A DNA stretch of 11,677 bases from Nitrospirota bacterium (GTDB taxonomy: Bacteria > Nitrospirota > Thermodesulfovibrionia > Thermodesulfovibrionales > UBA6898). Positions 1 through 6,981 of the stretch are shown here, one piece after another (position 1 is the stretch's first letter; every line of letters begins with the position of its first letter). The DNA is taken from assembly GCA_021787505.1 (NCBI GenBank), contig JAJYLU010000002.1, positions 7,638 through 19,314 of the forward strand, read 5' to 3'. The translations under genes and the position numbers were made by a program. The notes beneath the pieces are model-generated. The model was not told where the DNA came from. It made no database searches and saw nothing but the letters and a program-made list of their open reading frames with translations.

Positions 1-2700
1 AAGCCCTTCCAGACGAATCTGAACAAAATGCCTGTCTCTTTCAAGGGGTCGGGCAAGGAAGGCTGTTCCGCTCCGGGCGTTATTGGAGCAACTGTCAGCA
101 CTTGCAGCTGGGATTTTGGCGACGGCTCACCGAAGGTTCAGGCCAACGTACTCAATGCCGACTGCCAGGAAGTCACCCACGACTATACTCCGAAGGGCGA
201 CGGCAACTATACTGCGACACTCACAATTACTCACAGCGACAGCAAGACAGCTACAGATACGATAGTGGTCAGTATTAATACAGTCCCGCCGCCGCCTCCT
301 CACAATGTCAAGATCACGGTCGTTAAGGACCTCTCCGGCTTGGTACCTCCAGGTACGGATATATCCAATGTGACGTTACCTGTAGGTGTGGCGATCCACA
401 AGGTCACGTGGGATCCACCTCATCTCTCGGATCTTTCAGCGTCTGCATCTCATAGTCTTGTGGTTGTCCCTCCGCCGATTACGGCTTCGAATCCCACGCT
501 TGACGTGAACTTCAACGTATACAGGAAGGCATACGGCAAGACGGGCACCACGTTATATTCAAAGAGTCCCTTCCAAACCATTGAGAGATATCTTAAAGCC
601 TATGTGGATACATTCGGTCTTAACGAGGCAAAGATCTGCTACCAGGTTTCGTCAATCGATAAAAATGGAAACGAGTCGGCTCTCACGGATCCAAAATGTG
701 TAGAGAAAACTTTACCTCTGACCATTAAGCCTCCGCGTTCTTTGGTTGTCTCGATCCCTGCTACGTCGATTCCGCTGACATGGGATGAAATAGACGGTGA
801 AGACTTAAGTTATCAAATTATCCGTAACGGAAGTGTGGTCAAGACGCAAACATCTCCGCCTTTCTATGATACAGGTCTGCTGCCCGGTACGACTAATTGT
901 TACAAGATCGGCGTTTTGGAAAACGGCGTGCTGCTCGCCACAAGCGGTCAAACATGCATAGCAACGTCGGCTGATGTGACACCACCGACGACTCCGACCG
1001 GACTTACCGCCACTTTTGACCAAATGTCGTATCAGATAAACCTTTCCTGGAATGCATCTACCGATAATGTCGGAGTTGCAGGGTACAGGGGTTATGTCGG
1101 CATTGACGGGGCCGGAATCAAGTATGTGTTTAGCGTAACCGGCACCAATGCTTACGTCCTAGTTGATTCAGGCGCTGCAGGTGGACACACGTTCTGCTTC
1201 AAGGCGTCTGCCTACGACGCGGCCGGCAACGAATCGGCGAAAAGCGCCCAGGTGTGCGTAACCCCTCAGATTGGGGGAGACACGCAGCCGCCGACGGTAC
1301 CTACCGGACTCACGGCAAGTGCAACTTCTTCATCTCAGATTAATCTTTCCTGGACCGGCTCAATGGACACCGTAGGAGTGACGGGATATAAGATTTACAG
1401 AAACGGCGCGACCACACCGCTCAAGACTGCATCCGGAACATCAACTTCCGATACAGGTCTTGCCGCCTCAACTCAGTATTGTTATCAGGTGAGCGCATAC
1501 GATGCCGCCGGAAACGAATCGGCAAAGAGCGCCCAGGCATGCGCGACCACGCAGGCAGGGGCCGACGTAACCCCGCCTTCAATTCCTACCGGACTTACGG
1601 CAAGCGCAGTTTCATCATCCCAGATAAATCTTTCCTGGAGTGCCTCTACGGACAACGTAGCAGTGATGGGATATAAGGTTTACAGGAACGGCTCGATCGC
1701 GAAGACTATTTCGGGAACAGGAACTATTGACTCAGGACTCACGGCTTCAACGCAGTATTGTTATCAGGTAAGTGCCTTCGATGCTGCCGGAAATGAATCG
1801 GCAAAAAGCGCTCAGGCATGTGCCACGACCTCAAATGGTACAGTGTCATGCACCTTCACGATTTCGCCGACAAGCCAAAACTTTATAGCCGGCGGCGGCT
1901 CAAACACTCTGAGCGTTTCGGCATCAGGAAGCAGTTGCTCATGGACTGCAACTTCAAATGCAGCCTGGATTACGATCACCTCTGGAAGCTCCGGAACCGG
2001 GAGTGGTACGGTCAGCTACTCTGTCTCGGCAAACCCGGGCTCATCATCCAGAACGGGGACGATAACCGCGGCAAGCAAGGCATTTACGGTAACGCAAGAT
2101 GGGGTCGCATGCACGGCCAGTTCCATAGTTGCAAGCCCTTTGTCGCTCTCATTCACCATGGCCCCAGGGCAGTCGTCAACTCAATCAGTGACCGTCAAGG
2201 ATAATTGCGGCAATGATTTGAGTTATACGATATCCTCGGTCACATACTTTCCCATCGGCACGGAATTCAAGGGGTGGGTGAGTGTACCTTCAGCCGGCAC
2301 CGGTTCACTTGCGGTAACGGTCACTGACCCTTCGCTTGGCCCCGGGACCAGATCGGCAGGTGTCGATATCAGTTCCACCGGACTGCCTACATATCAACTG
2401 CCCGTGTCATTAACAATAACGTGTACACCTACGTCTATTGTTACAATCCCGAGCTCGATTACAAAGACCGCGAGTGCAGGACAAAGTATTACGCTGTCTG
2501 CCCAGGTGCAGAATAACTGTGGGACCCCCATAAGCTTTACAGCCCATTCGACGTTATATCCTTCTGCGACTACAAGCGGCACTGGGACGTTGTCGATAAC
2601 TCTTCCGGCCTTGCCGGCAGGTACGTATCACGACACGATAGTGATCAGCTCCGGAGGATTGCCTAATTACTCGCTTGCGGCAACATTAACAGTCAACTGA
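1..2700 (+). CDS. Large secreted multi-domain protein (PKD, five FN3, BACON), 5' end cut off
   Basis: The frame is open to the left edge (nine codons before the Met at 28), so this is the C-terminal ~900 residues of a longer protein. Numbering from Met 28: a PKD domain (about 1-85, core motif WDFGDG); two divergent fibronectin type III modules (about 90-230 and 232-312); three closely related FN3 modules (about 318-412, 420-513, 517-606) each with a PPxxPTGLTA entry, a QINLSW strand and NESAKSAQ near the end; a BACON domain (about 607-690, with SCTFTISPTSQNF and AWITITSGSSGTGSG); then two related beta modules (691-796, 797-890). Each FN3 module has a cysteine pair 18-19 residues apart, which suggests disulfides and hence export. 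There is no LPXTG, PEP-CTERM or C-terminal membrane helix, so surface retention is not evident. Such domain strings usually serve adhesion or binding of glycans or proteins. The exact role is unknown and any catalytic or signal region would lie upstream of the window. Confidence 0.9.
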   Translation, partial: KPFQTNLNKMPVSFKGSGKEGCSAPGVIGATVSTCSWDFGDGSPKVQANVLNADCQEVTHDYTPKGDGNYTATLTITHSDSKTATDTIVVSINTVPPPPPHNVKITVVKDLSGLVPPGTDISNVTLPVGVAIHKVTWDPPHLSDLSASASHSLVVVPPPITASNPTLDVNFNVYRKAYGKTGTTLYSKSPFQTIERYLKAYVDTFGLNEAKICYQVSSIDKNGNESALTDPKCVEKTLPLTIKPPRSLVVSIPATSIPLTWDEIDGEDLSYQIIRNGSVVKTQTSPPFYDTGLLPGTTNCYKIGVLENGVLLATSGQTCIATSADVTPPTTPTGLTATFDQMSYQINLSWNASTDNVGVAGYRGYVGIDGAGIKYVFSVTGTNAYVLVDSGAAGGHTFCFKASAYDAAGNESAKSAQVCVTPQIGGDTQPPTVPTGLTASATSSSQINLSWTGSMDTVGVTGYKIYRNGATTPLKTASGTSTSDTGLAASTQYCYQVSAYDAAGNESAKSAQACATTQAGADVTPPSIPTGLTASAVSSSQINLSWSASTDNVAVMGYKVYRNGSIAKTISGTGTIDSGLTASTQYCYQVSAFDAAGNESAKSAQACATTSNGTVSCTFTISPTSQNFIAGGGSNTLSVSASGSSCSWTATSNAAWITITSGSSGTGSGTVSYSVSANPGSSSRTGTITAASKAFTVTQDGVACTASSIVASPLSLSFTMAPGQSSTQSVTVKDNCGNDLSYTISSVTYFPIGTEFKGWVSVPSAGTGSLAVTVTDPSLGPGTRSAGVDISSTGLPTYQLPVSLTITCTPTSIVTIPSSITKTASAGQSITLSAQVQNNCGTPISFTAHSTLYPSATTSGTGTLSITLPALPAGTYHDTIVISSGGLPNYSLAATLTVN
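985..1830 (+). repeat. Three tandem FN3-coding repeats
   Basis: Three consecutive FN3 units can be aligned at the DNA level. The QINLSW-coding segment begins at 1033, 1336 and 1621, giving periods of 303 and 285 nt (101 and 95 codons). The closing segment coding for DAAGNESAKSAQ recurs at 1216, 1501 and 1780. The amino acids are nearly identical, while third codon positions differ at many sites. The duplication is therefore not recent. The units either diverged under protein-level constraint or are partly homogenised. Confidence 0.8.
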
Positions 2701-2708
2701 AGCCATCA

Positions 2709-2744
2709 AGTAGGAGGCAGGTGATTACTCACCTGCCTCCTACT
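2709..2744 (+). terminator. Perfect 16-bp hairpin after the FN3 protein gene
   Basis: AGTAGGAGGCAGGTGA (2709-2724) is followed by loop TTAC and then its exact reverse complement (2729-2744). It starts 9 nt after the stop codon. A stem this long and perfect placed here fits a transcription terminator or an mRNA 3'-end stabiliser. No T-run follows it (CATACCAAGAAG), so it is not a classic intrinsic terminator. Confidence 0.6.
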
Positions 2745-2950
2745 CATACCAAGAAGCAAAAGGTTACATTCAACTCCCCCCCTCCCTCAACGACTCTTTG
2801 TCGGATGTCTCTCAGGGCGATTAGTTTCCTGTGGGGCGGCCGGATTGACCGGAATCGATGGCCGGAACTGATTTTCCGATGCGAAAAGGGTTGCGCGCTT
2901 TTTCCCGGCCGGTGTAAGATTATATTCTAATCCGATCTGACTTCATCTCC
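2745..2950 (+). other. Intergenic region upstream of the radical SAM cluster
   Basis: About 200 nt lie between the hairpin and the ribosome site of the small ORF. I recognise no gene, riboswitch or RNA here. The only promoter candidate is weak: TTGCGC (2891-2896) and TAAGAT (2915-2920) with an 18-nt gap, followed by the AT-rich TATATTCTAA. Transcription would then start near 2927, about 30 nt before the first ATG. Low confidence as a promoter. Confidence 0.3.
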
Positions 2951-2957
2951 GGAGGGA

Positions 2958-3065
2958 ATGATGTTAACGCTCAATTTCGCGAATGTGATGGGAAAGAAGG
3001 GCTTCGAGGCCAGGAGGGAAGAAGTGGAGAAGGCAAGGGAAGACAAGGCCTGCCGGCAGATTTGA
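2958..3065 (+). CDS. Candidate 34-35 aa leader ORF coupled to the radical SAM gene
   Basis: Two consecutive ATGs (2958, 2961) follow GGAGGG at 2951-2956. The second ATG has a workable 4-5 nt spacing, so the likely product is 34 aa from 2961. The peptide has a short apolar start (MLTLNFANVMG), then a strongly charged, probably helical stretch rich in Glu, Arg and Lys, and a single Cys near the end. Its TGA (3063-3065) overlaps the TTG start of the next gene by 3 of its bases. That next gene has no convincing ribosome site of its own, so this ORF may exist to deliver ribosomes to it. I recognise no family. It could be a spurious open frame, since the radical SAM frame is also open here, but the ribosome site and the overlap argue for translation. 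Confidence 0.45.
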   Translation: MMLTLNFANVMGKKGFEARREEVEKAREDKACRQI

Positions 3066-4360
3066 AGCTCCGGATTCTTCTCGTAAACCCCTGGATCTAT
3101 GATGTTGCCGCCGCCAACCTCTGGTCAAGACCGCTAGGTCTTTTGAAGGTGGCCGAATGTCTCAGCGTGTATGACGTAGAGCTCTCCCTGATCGACTGTA
3201 CCGACTCCTTTCGCGGCGTAGGATGGGGCAGAGGCAAGTATCCGAAGCACCCGGTTGCAAAGCCTGACTGTCTTAAGCCCATTCCGAGGACGTTCGGCAG
3301 ATATGGGATTGCGGTCGATGCGTTCAGGAAGGGACTAAGAGAGAAAGGGCCTTTCGATCTCGTCTTCATAACATCGCTCATGTCCTACTGGTACCCGGGT
3401 ATACAAGCTGCCATCGGCATTATCAGGGAAGAGTACGGAAATATCCCGGTCGTCCTGGGCGGCATATACGCCACTCTCTGGGAGCGGCATGCATCTGAAA
3501 ATTCGGGCGCTGATTTCATATATAAGGGACCGGCCGGAGAGGAGATAAAATTCATCTTCAACACCTTCGGGTATAGACTGAAAGAAATCCGCGGACCTGT
3601 CCCATATCGCAGACTCGGCCTTTACACAGATTATCCCTTCGCACCGTTGCTCACGGGAACGGGCTGTCCCTTTTCCTGCGCATATTGCGCCTCTTCGGTC
3701 CTCCAGAAGAAATTCGCCAGGCGGGAAACGTCTGAGGTCGTTCAGGAGATCCGGGAGCTCTATGACTCCGGGGTGAAGGATTTCGCATTCTATGACGACG
3801 CCCTGCTCTTCGACTCCGAGCGGCATATCAAACCTATTCTCAAAGAGATAGTAGGGGCCGGTCTCGTCGCGCGTTTCCATTGCCCCAACGGACTGCACGC
3901 CAGGTTTGTCGACGATGACCTTGCGGGCCTCATGAAGGCTTCCGGGTTCAAGACGATCCGACTCGGTCTCGAGACTGTCAATCCCGAGAGGCAGAAACAG
4001 AGCGGCGGCAAGATAACCTCCGGGGATCTGGAACATGCAGTGCAGGTGCTGAAGCGCCGTGGCTTTGCGAAAGAGGAGGTCGGCGTATATCTCATGTACG
4101 GACTTCCCGGACAGGGACTCGGGGAGGTGAAAGAGGGGATCCATTTCCTCGAGTCGCTCGGCGTAAGAATCCACCTCACTGAATTTTCTCCTATCCCGGG
4201 AACGGAATACTGGAGGGTGCTCGAAGAGAAGGGCATCGTAGGAGAATACACAGATCCACTTCTTACGAACAACTCGGTCTTTTCATACCTTTTTTCGGGC
4301 TATGACCCCCGCGAAATCGAAAGGTTGAAATTAGGGGTCAAGCAATATAATATAACGTGA
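3062..4360 (+). CDS. Radical SAM protein with B12-binding-like N-terminal domain
   Basis: 432 aa. Residues 1 to about 170 look like the Rossmann-like cobalamin-binding domain common in this superfamily (start MKLRILLVNPW; FDLVFITSLMSYWYPG; IPVVLGGIYATLW). No DxHxxG motif is visible, so base-off cobalamin binding through that His is doubtful. The radical SAM core follows, with the 4Fe-4S motif CPFSCAYC (C202, C206, C209), which binds the cluster and S-adenosylmethionine to make the 5'-deoxyadenosyl radical. Later core strands include IRLGLETVNPE and GVYLMYGLPGQG. The substrate cannot be read from sequence. The TTG start at 3062 is chosen because the conserved N terminus begins directly there and no ATG, GTG or TTG lies upstream in frame before a stop. 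It overlaps the upstream small ORF by TTGA and the downstream transporter by GTGA, so the three are probably one translationally coupled unit. Family call firm; reaction unknown. Confidence 0.88.
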   Translation: MKLRILLVNPWIYDVAAANLWSRPLGLLKVAECLSVYDVELSLIDCTDSFRGVGWGRGKYPKHPVAKPDCLKPIPRTFGRYGIAVDAFRKGLREKGPFDLVFITSLMSYWYPGIQAAIGIIREEYGNIPVVLGGIYATLWERHASENSGADFIYKGPAGEEIKFIFNTFGYRLKEIRGPVPYRRLGLYTDYPFAPLLTGTGCPFSCAYCASSVLQKKFARRETSEVVQEIRELYDSGVKDFAFYDDALLFDSERHIKPILKEIVGAGLVARFHCPNGLHARFVDDDLAGLMKASGFKTIRLGLETVNPERQKQSGGKITSGDLEHAVQVLKRRGFAKEEVGVYLMYGLPGQGLGEVKEGIHFLESLGVRIHLTEFSPIPGTEYWRVLEEKGIVGEYTDPLLTNNSVFSYLFSGYDPREIERLKLGVKQYNIT

Positions 4361-5667
4361 CCATGTACAATCTGGTGAGCTTCGCGGGGATATTCGTGCT
4401 GATGGCGGTCGCCTGGACGCTTTCCGCCGACCGCAGGGTGATCAATTGGCGGGTGATCATATGGGGAACCCTCCTTCAGCTCGTATTCGCCTTCTTCATC
4501 TTCGTGGTCCCTGTCGGCTCTCAGGTCTTCCTCGTCATAAACAATGCGGTCGTAAGGGTGCTCGACAGCGCCACGGCCTGAACGAAGTTCGTCTTCGGCA
4601 GACTCGCCCTCCCCCCGGGCACGAGAAACGAAGCGGGCGAGGAGTCGATAGGCTTCATCCTCGCCTTTCAGGCGCTGCCGACGATTATCTTCTTTGCGAG
4701 TCTCATGGCTGCGCTCTACTACATAGGCATAATGCCCTGGCTGATAAAGATCTTCTCTCGCGCCTTCACGAGGCTGATGAGGATAAGCGGCGCGGAATCT
4801 CTCAGCGTCTCGAGCAATATCTTCGTCGGCGTCGAGGCGAACATGACGATCCTACCGTATCTCGGCACCATGACGCGCTCGGAGTATTGCACGATCCTTG
4901 CTGCCGGAATGGCGACGACTGCCTCGAACGTCCTTGCATTGTACGTATTTCTTCTGAGAGGGAAATTCCCGACAATCGCCGGCCACCTCGTATCTTCATC
5001 GCTCCTGTCGGCGGTCGGTGCGATCGTTATGTCGAAGATCATCATGCCCGAGACCGGAAGACCTGAGACACTCGGCAAGGACATCCCTCCCCACTATGAA
5101 AAAGAGTCGACGGTCATGCAGGCGGTCATCAACGGAGCGAACGAAGGGGTAAAGATGCTCGTCGGCATCGTTGCGCTGCTTCTGGCGTTTCTGGGTATCG
5201 TAGCGCTCATCGATTCCGTGATCGGCGGCGTCGGACTCAGGCTGAACGAGCTGACCGGTCTCGGCATAGACTGGTCGCTGAAGGGACTCCTCGGCTATCT
5301 CTTCTATCCTTTCACGCTCGTCATCGGCGTCCCGCCCGTTGACGCCTTCGAGATCTCGAAGCTGATAGGGGAGCGTGCGGTCCTCACGGAAATAAAGGCC
5401 TACCAGGACCTTGCCGTGCTTCTTGCAAATAACACACTTAAGAACCCTCGGTCCGCCGTCCTCGCCTCTTATGCCCTGAACGGCTTTGCGCATTTCGCCT
5501 CTCTCGCAATCTTCGTGGGAGGGACTGCTGCCCTCGTTCCAAAGAGGACGAAGGACATTTCAGATGTCGGGTTCAGGGCGCTCATCGCCGCAACGCTTGC
5601 GACCCTCATGACCGCGGCAATGGCCGGCACCTTCTTCACCTCGAGCTCGATACTTCTCGGGAAATAG
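4357..5667 (+). pseudogene. CNT-family nucleoside transporter interrupted by one in-frame TGA
   Basis: The frame from GTG 4357 (overlapping the previous stop as GTGA) to TAG 5665 codes for a full-length concentrative nucleoside transporter of about 436 residues, a cation-coupled inner-membrane symporter. It is broken only by TGA at 4579-4581 (codon 75). Reading through, the flank is ATA-stop-TKFVFG, and CNT proteins have GTxFxFG here (Vibrio cholerae CNT: GTSFLFG, from memory), so TGA replaces a conserved Gly, one base from GGA. Upstream is the N-terminal helical part (74 aa). Downstream, frame and motifs stay intact: ALPTIIFFASLMAALYYIG, hairpin HP1 SSNIFVGVEAN, GVPPVDAFE, and HP2 GFAHFASLAIFVGGT. 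An internal ATG at 4705 would give only 320 aa. This may be a very recent nonsense mutation, a base-calling error or read-through. No frameshift or other decay is present, so the gene was functional until recently or still is. Confidence 0.82.
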
Positions 5668-5723
5668 AGAATGAGCGACCAATAATGCCGAGATGCTCGA
5701 TTTCCAATCATAACTCCTCCAAA

Positions 5724-5777
5724 CCTCCCCTTATCTTAAGGGGAGGAACTGCAACCCCCTCTTGGGTTAAGAGGGGG
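5724..5777. repeat. Two adjacent GC-rich hairpins, likely dispersed palindromic repeat
   Basis: Hairpin 1 is CCTCCCCTTA (5724-5733), loop TCT, TAAGGGGAGG (5737-5746). Hairpin 2 is CCCCCTCTT (5755-5763), loop GGGTT, AAGAGGGGG (5769-5777). Both stems are perfect, and the arms share the C4-T/G4-A theme. The pair sits between convergent genes. This architecture resembles REP/BIME-type or small non-autonomous palindromic elements that recur between genes. The structures could also act as a bidirectional transcription barrier for the two converging genes. A G-rich run (GGCGGGGGGCG) follows directly. Confidence 0.6.
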
Positions 5778-5817
5778 CGGGGGGCGTTACTTTCGCGGGA
5801 ATACTTTTGGAATGCCA

Positions 5818-5841
5818 CACAGTAATACGGCGATTATTGTG
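5818..5841 (-). terminator. Possible hairpin after the dehydrogenase gene
   Basis: CACAGTAAT (5818-5826), loop ACGGCG, ATTATTGTG (5833-5841) form a 9-bp stem with one G-T pair on the + strand. It lies 14 nt beyond the stop of the minus-strand dehydrogenase gene. There is no T-run on either strand, so its role in termination is only suggested by position. Confidence 0.3.
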
Positions 5842-5855
5842 CCATATCAGCCCGC

Positions 5856-6710
5856 TCAATACTCCTTCATGATCTTATAGACCGCCGAAAAATCTAGCCC
5901 CTCCATGCCCCTTGCCAAGGTCATCCCGAAGAGTTCCTTCGCGATGCTTCCGGTGAAAAGCGGCATCTTCAGCGACCAGGCAAGGTCCTGCAGGAAATGC
6001 AGGTCCTTATAGATGAGCGAGCAGGAGAAATGCGCAGAGAAATCCTCCGTGAGAAGTTTTTCCTTCTTGGCGTTAAGGACCAGGGAGTTGCCGGCGCCTG
6101 CAGAGAGTATGTCTATCACTTCCTTTTTTTCTATACCCGCCTTCTCGCCGAACGCGACCGCCTCGGCGATGGCAGCCATAAAGGCCCCGAGGGCGAGGTT
6201 ATTGATCAGCTTCATCTTAACGGCAAGGGACGGCTTTTCGAGATAAAAGATATGCTTCCCGATCTTTTCGAGGAGGGGTTTCGCCTTTTCATACGCAGCG
6301 GCGCCGCCGCTCACTAGCACCGTGAGGTTCCCCTGCGAAGCCGGGACAACGCTCCCGAGCACCGGGCATTCGAGATACGACCCGCCGCGCTCACGGAGTA
6401 TCTCGTGAAAAGAGACAACGTCCCTGAAGTGGTTCGTCGTAGTGTCGATGACGATCTTTCCCCTGCAGTCGGCTTCCAGGAGCCCGTCCTTGTCCATCAA
6501 AACCGCCCTGACCGCAGCACTGTCGAAGAGGTTCATAAAAATTATGTCCGTCTTTGCTGCGACGACCGAAGGGCTTGCGGCTATCTCAGTTTCCAGTTCC
6601 GATGCCTTCTCCCTCGTCCTGTTCCAGACGATAAGTTCCACTCCTTCGGACATCAGGCGCTTCGCCATCGCCTTGCCCAGGTGACCGAGTCCTATAAAGC
6701 CTGTCTTCAT
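5856..6710 (-). CDS. NAD(P)-dependent beta-hydroxyacid dehydrogenase (HIBADH/GLYR-like)
   Basis: 284 aa, the usual length for the 3-hydroxyisobutyrate dehydrogenase / glyoxylate-succinic semialdehyde reductase family. An N-terminal Rossmann fold carries the dinucleotide motif GFIGLGHLG (residues 4-12). WNRT at 29-32 places Arg after the second strand, a feature that usually favours NADPH. The substrate loop reads ECPVLGSVVPASQGNL (114-129), where many relatives have PVSGG or PVSGS; the Leu in place of Ser makes substrate assignment uncertain. The catalytic Lys is probably K167 in KLINN (167-171). The C-terminal half is the all-helical dimerisation domain. Reduction of a small aldehyde or ketoacid such as glyoxylate or succinic semialdehyde is a reasonable guess, not a demonstrated role. 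AAGGAGG (complement of 6718-6724) lies 7 nt before the ATG, a strong ribosome site. It is a single gene, convergent with the transporter and divergent from the DUF2207 gene. Confidence 0.88.
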   Translation of the reverse strand: MKTGFIGLGHLGKAMAKRLMSEGVELIVWNRTREKASELETEIAASPSVVAAKTDIIFMNLFDSAAVRAVLMDKDGLLEADCRGKIVIDTTTNHFRDVVSFHEILRERGGSYLECPVLGSVVPASQGNLTVLVSGGAAAYEKAKPLLEKIGKHIFYLEKPSLAVKMKLINNLALGAFMAAIAEAVAFGEKAGIEKKEVIDILSAGAGNSLVLNAKKEKLLTEDFSAHFSCSLIYKDLHFLQDLAWSLKMPLFTGSIAKELFGMTLARGMEGLDFSAVYKIMKEY

Positions 6711-6908
6711 ATTGTTTCCTCCTTACAATAGTCAAACCGGGTCCCTGCATCGCCGGCCTGTATCATTATTGTCACTCAAAAATTTACAAATGAACAGCCG
6801 GGCAGTCTGTCGGAGGCATCAGCCGGGTCCGCGGCGCGGCTTGGTTCTCTCAGATTTGACGGTGGGCGCGCCACCTCTTTCATGTCGCCCAAAATCCACC
6901 AGCAAAAG

Positions 6909-6940
6909 TTATTTCTCAAAACTCCCGCTTTATGTAAAAT
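6909..6940 (+). promoter_or_regulatory. Possible promoter of the DUF2207 gene
   Basis: The 271-nt divergent spacer (6711-6981) contains no gene I can support. TAAAAT at 6935-6940 matches five of six bases of a -10 box and lies about 40 nt before the ATG. The region upstream is AT-rich (TTATTTCTC) but no good -35 box is visible at the right distance. A second weak candidate uses TTGACG at 6856-6861. The promoter of the divergent dehydrogenase must lie in the same spacer but I cannot pick it out. Confidence 0.3.
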
Positions 6941-6981
6941 AGAGGCGACTACTGCTCTGTTGCGAGGGAGAGGACGGAACG

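Noticed and set aside
2721..2930. 69-codon frame after the FN3 gene
   Set aside because: It starts inside the 16-bp hairpin, has no ribosome site, and its composition is not protein-like.
3335..4174. 279-codon open frame antisense to the radical SAM gene
   Set aside because: The + strand carries the CxxxCxxC motif and a full family match. The antisense frame has no motif or ribosome context.
4579..4640. Selenocysteine insertion at the in-frame TGA
   Set aside because: The position is Gly in the family, not Cys. The following sequence offers only a 4-bp ACGA/TCGT stem and no convincing SECIS loop.
4357..5667. UGA=Gly alternative code (as in Gracilibacteria/SR1)
   Set aside because: TGA ends the FN3 gene, the radical SAM gene, the dehydrogenase and the CheY-like gene at their natural C-termini. 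GC content and gene style also do not fit those lineages.
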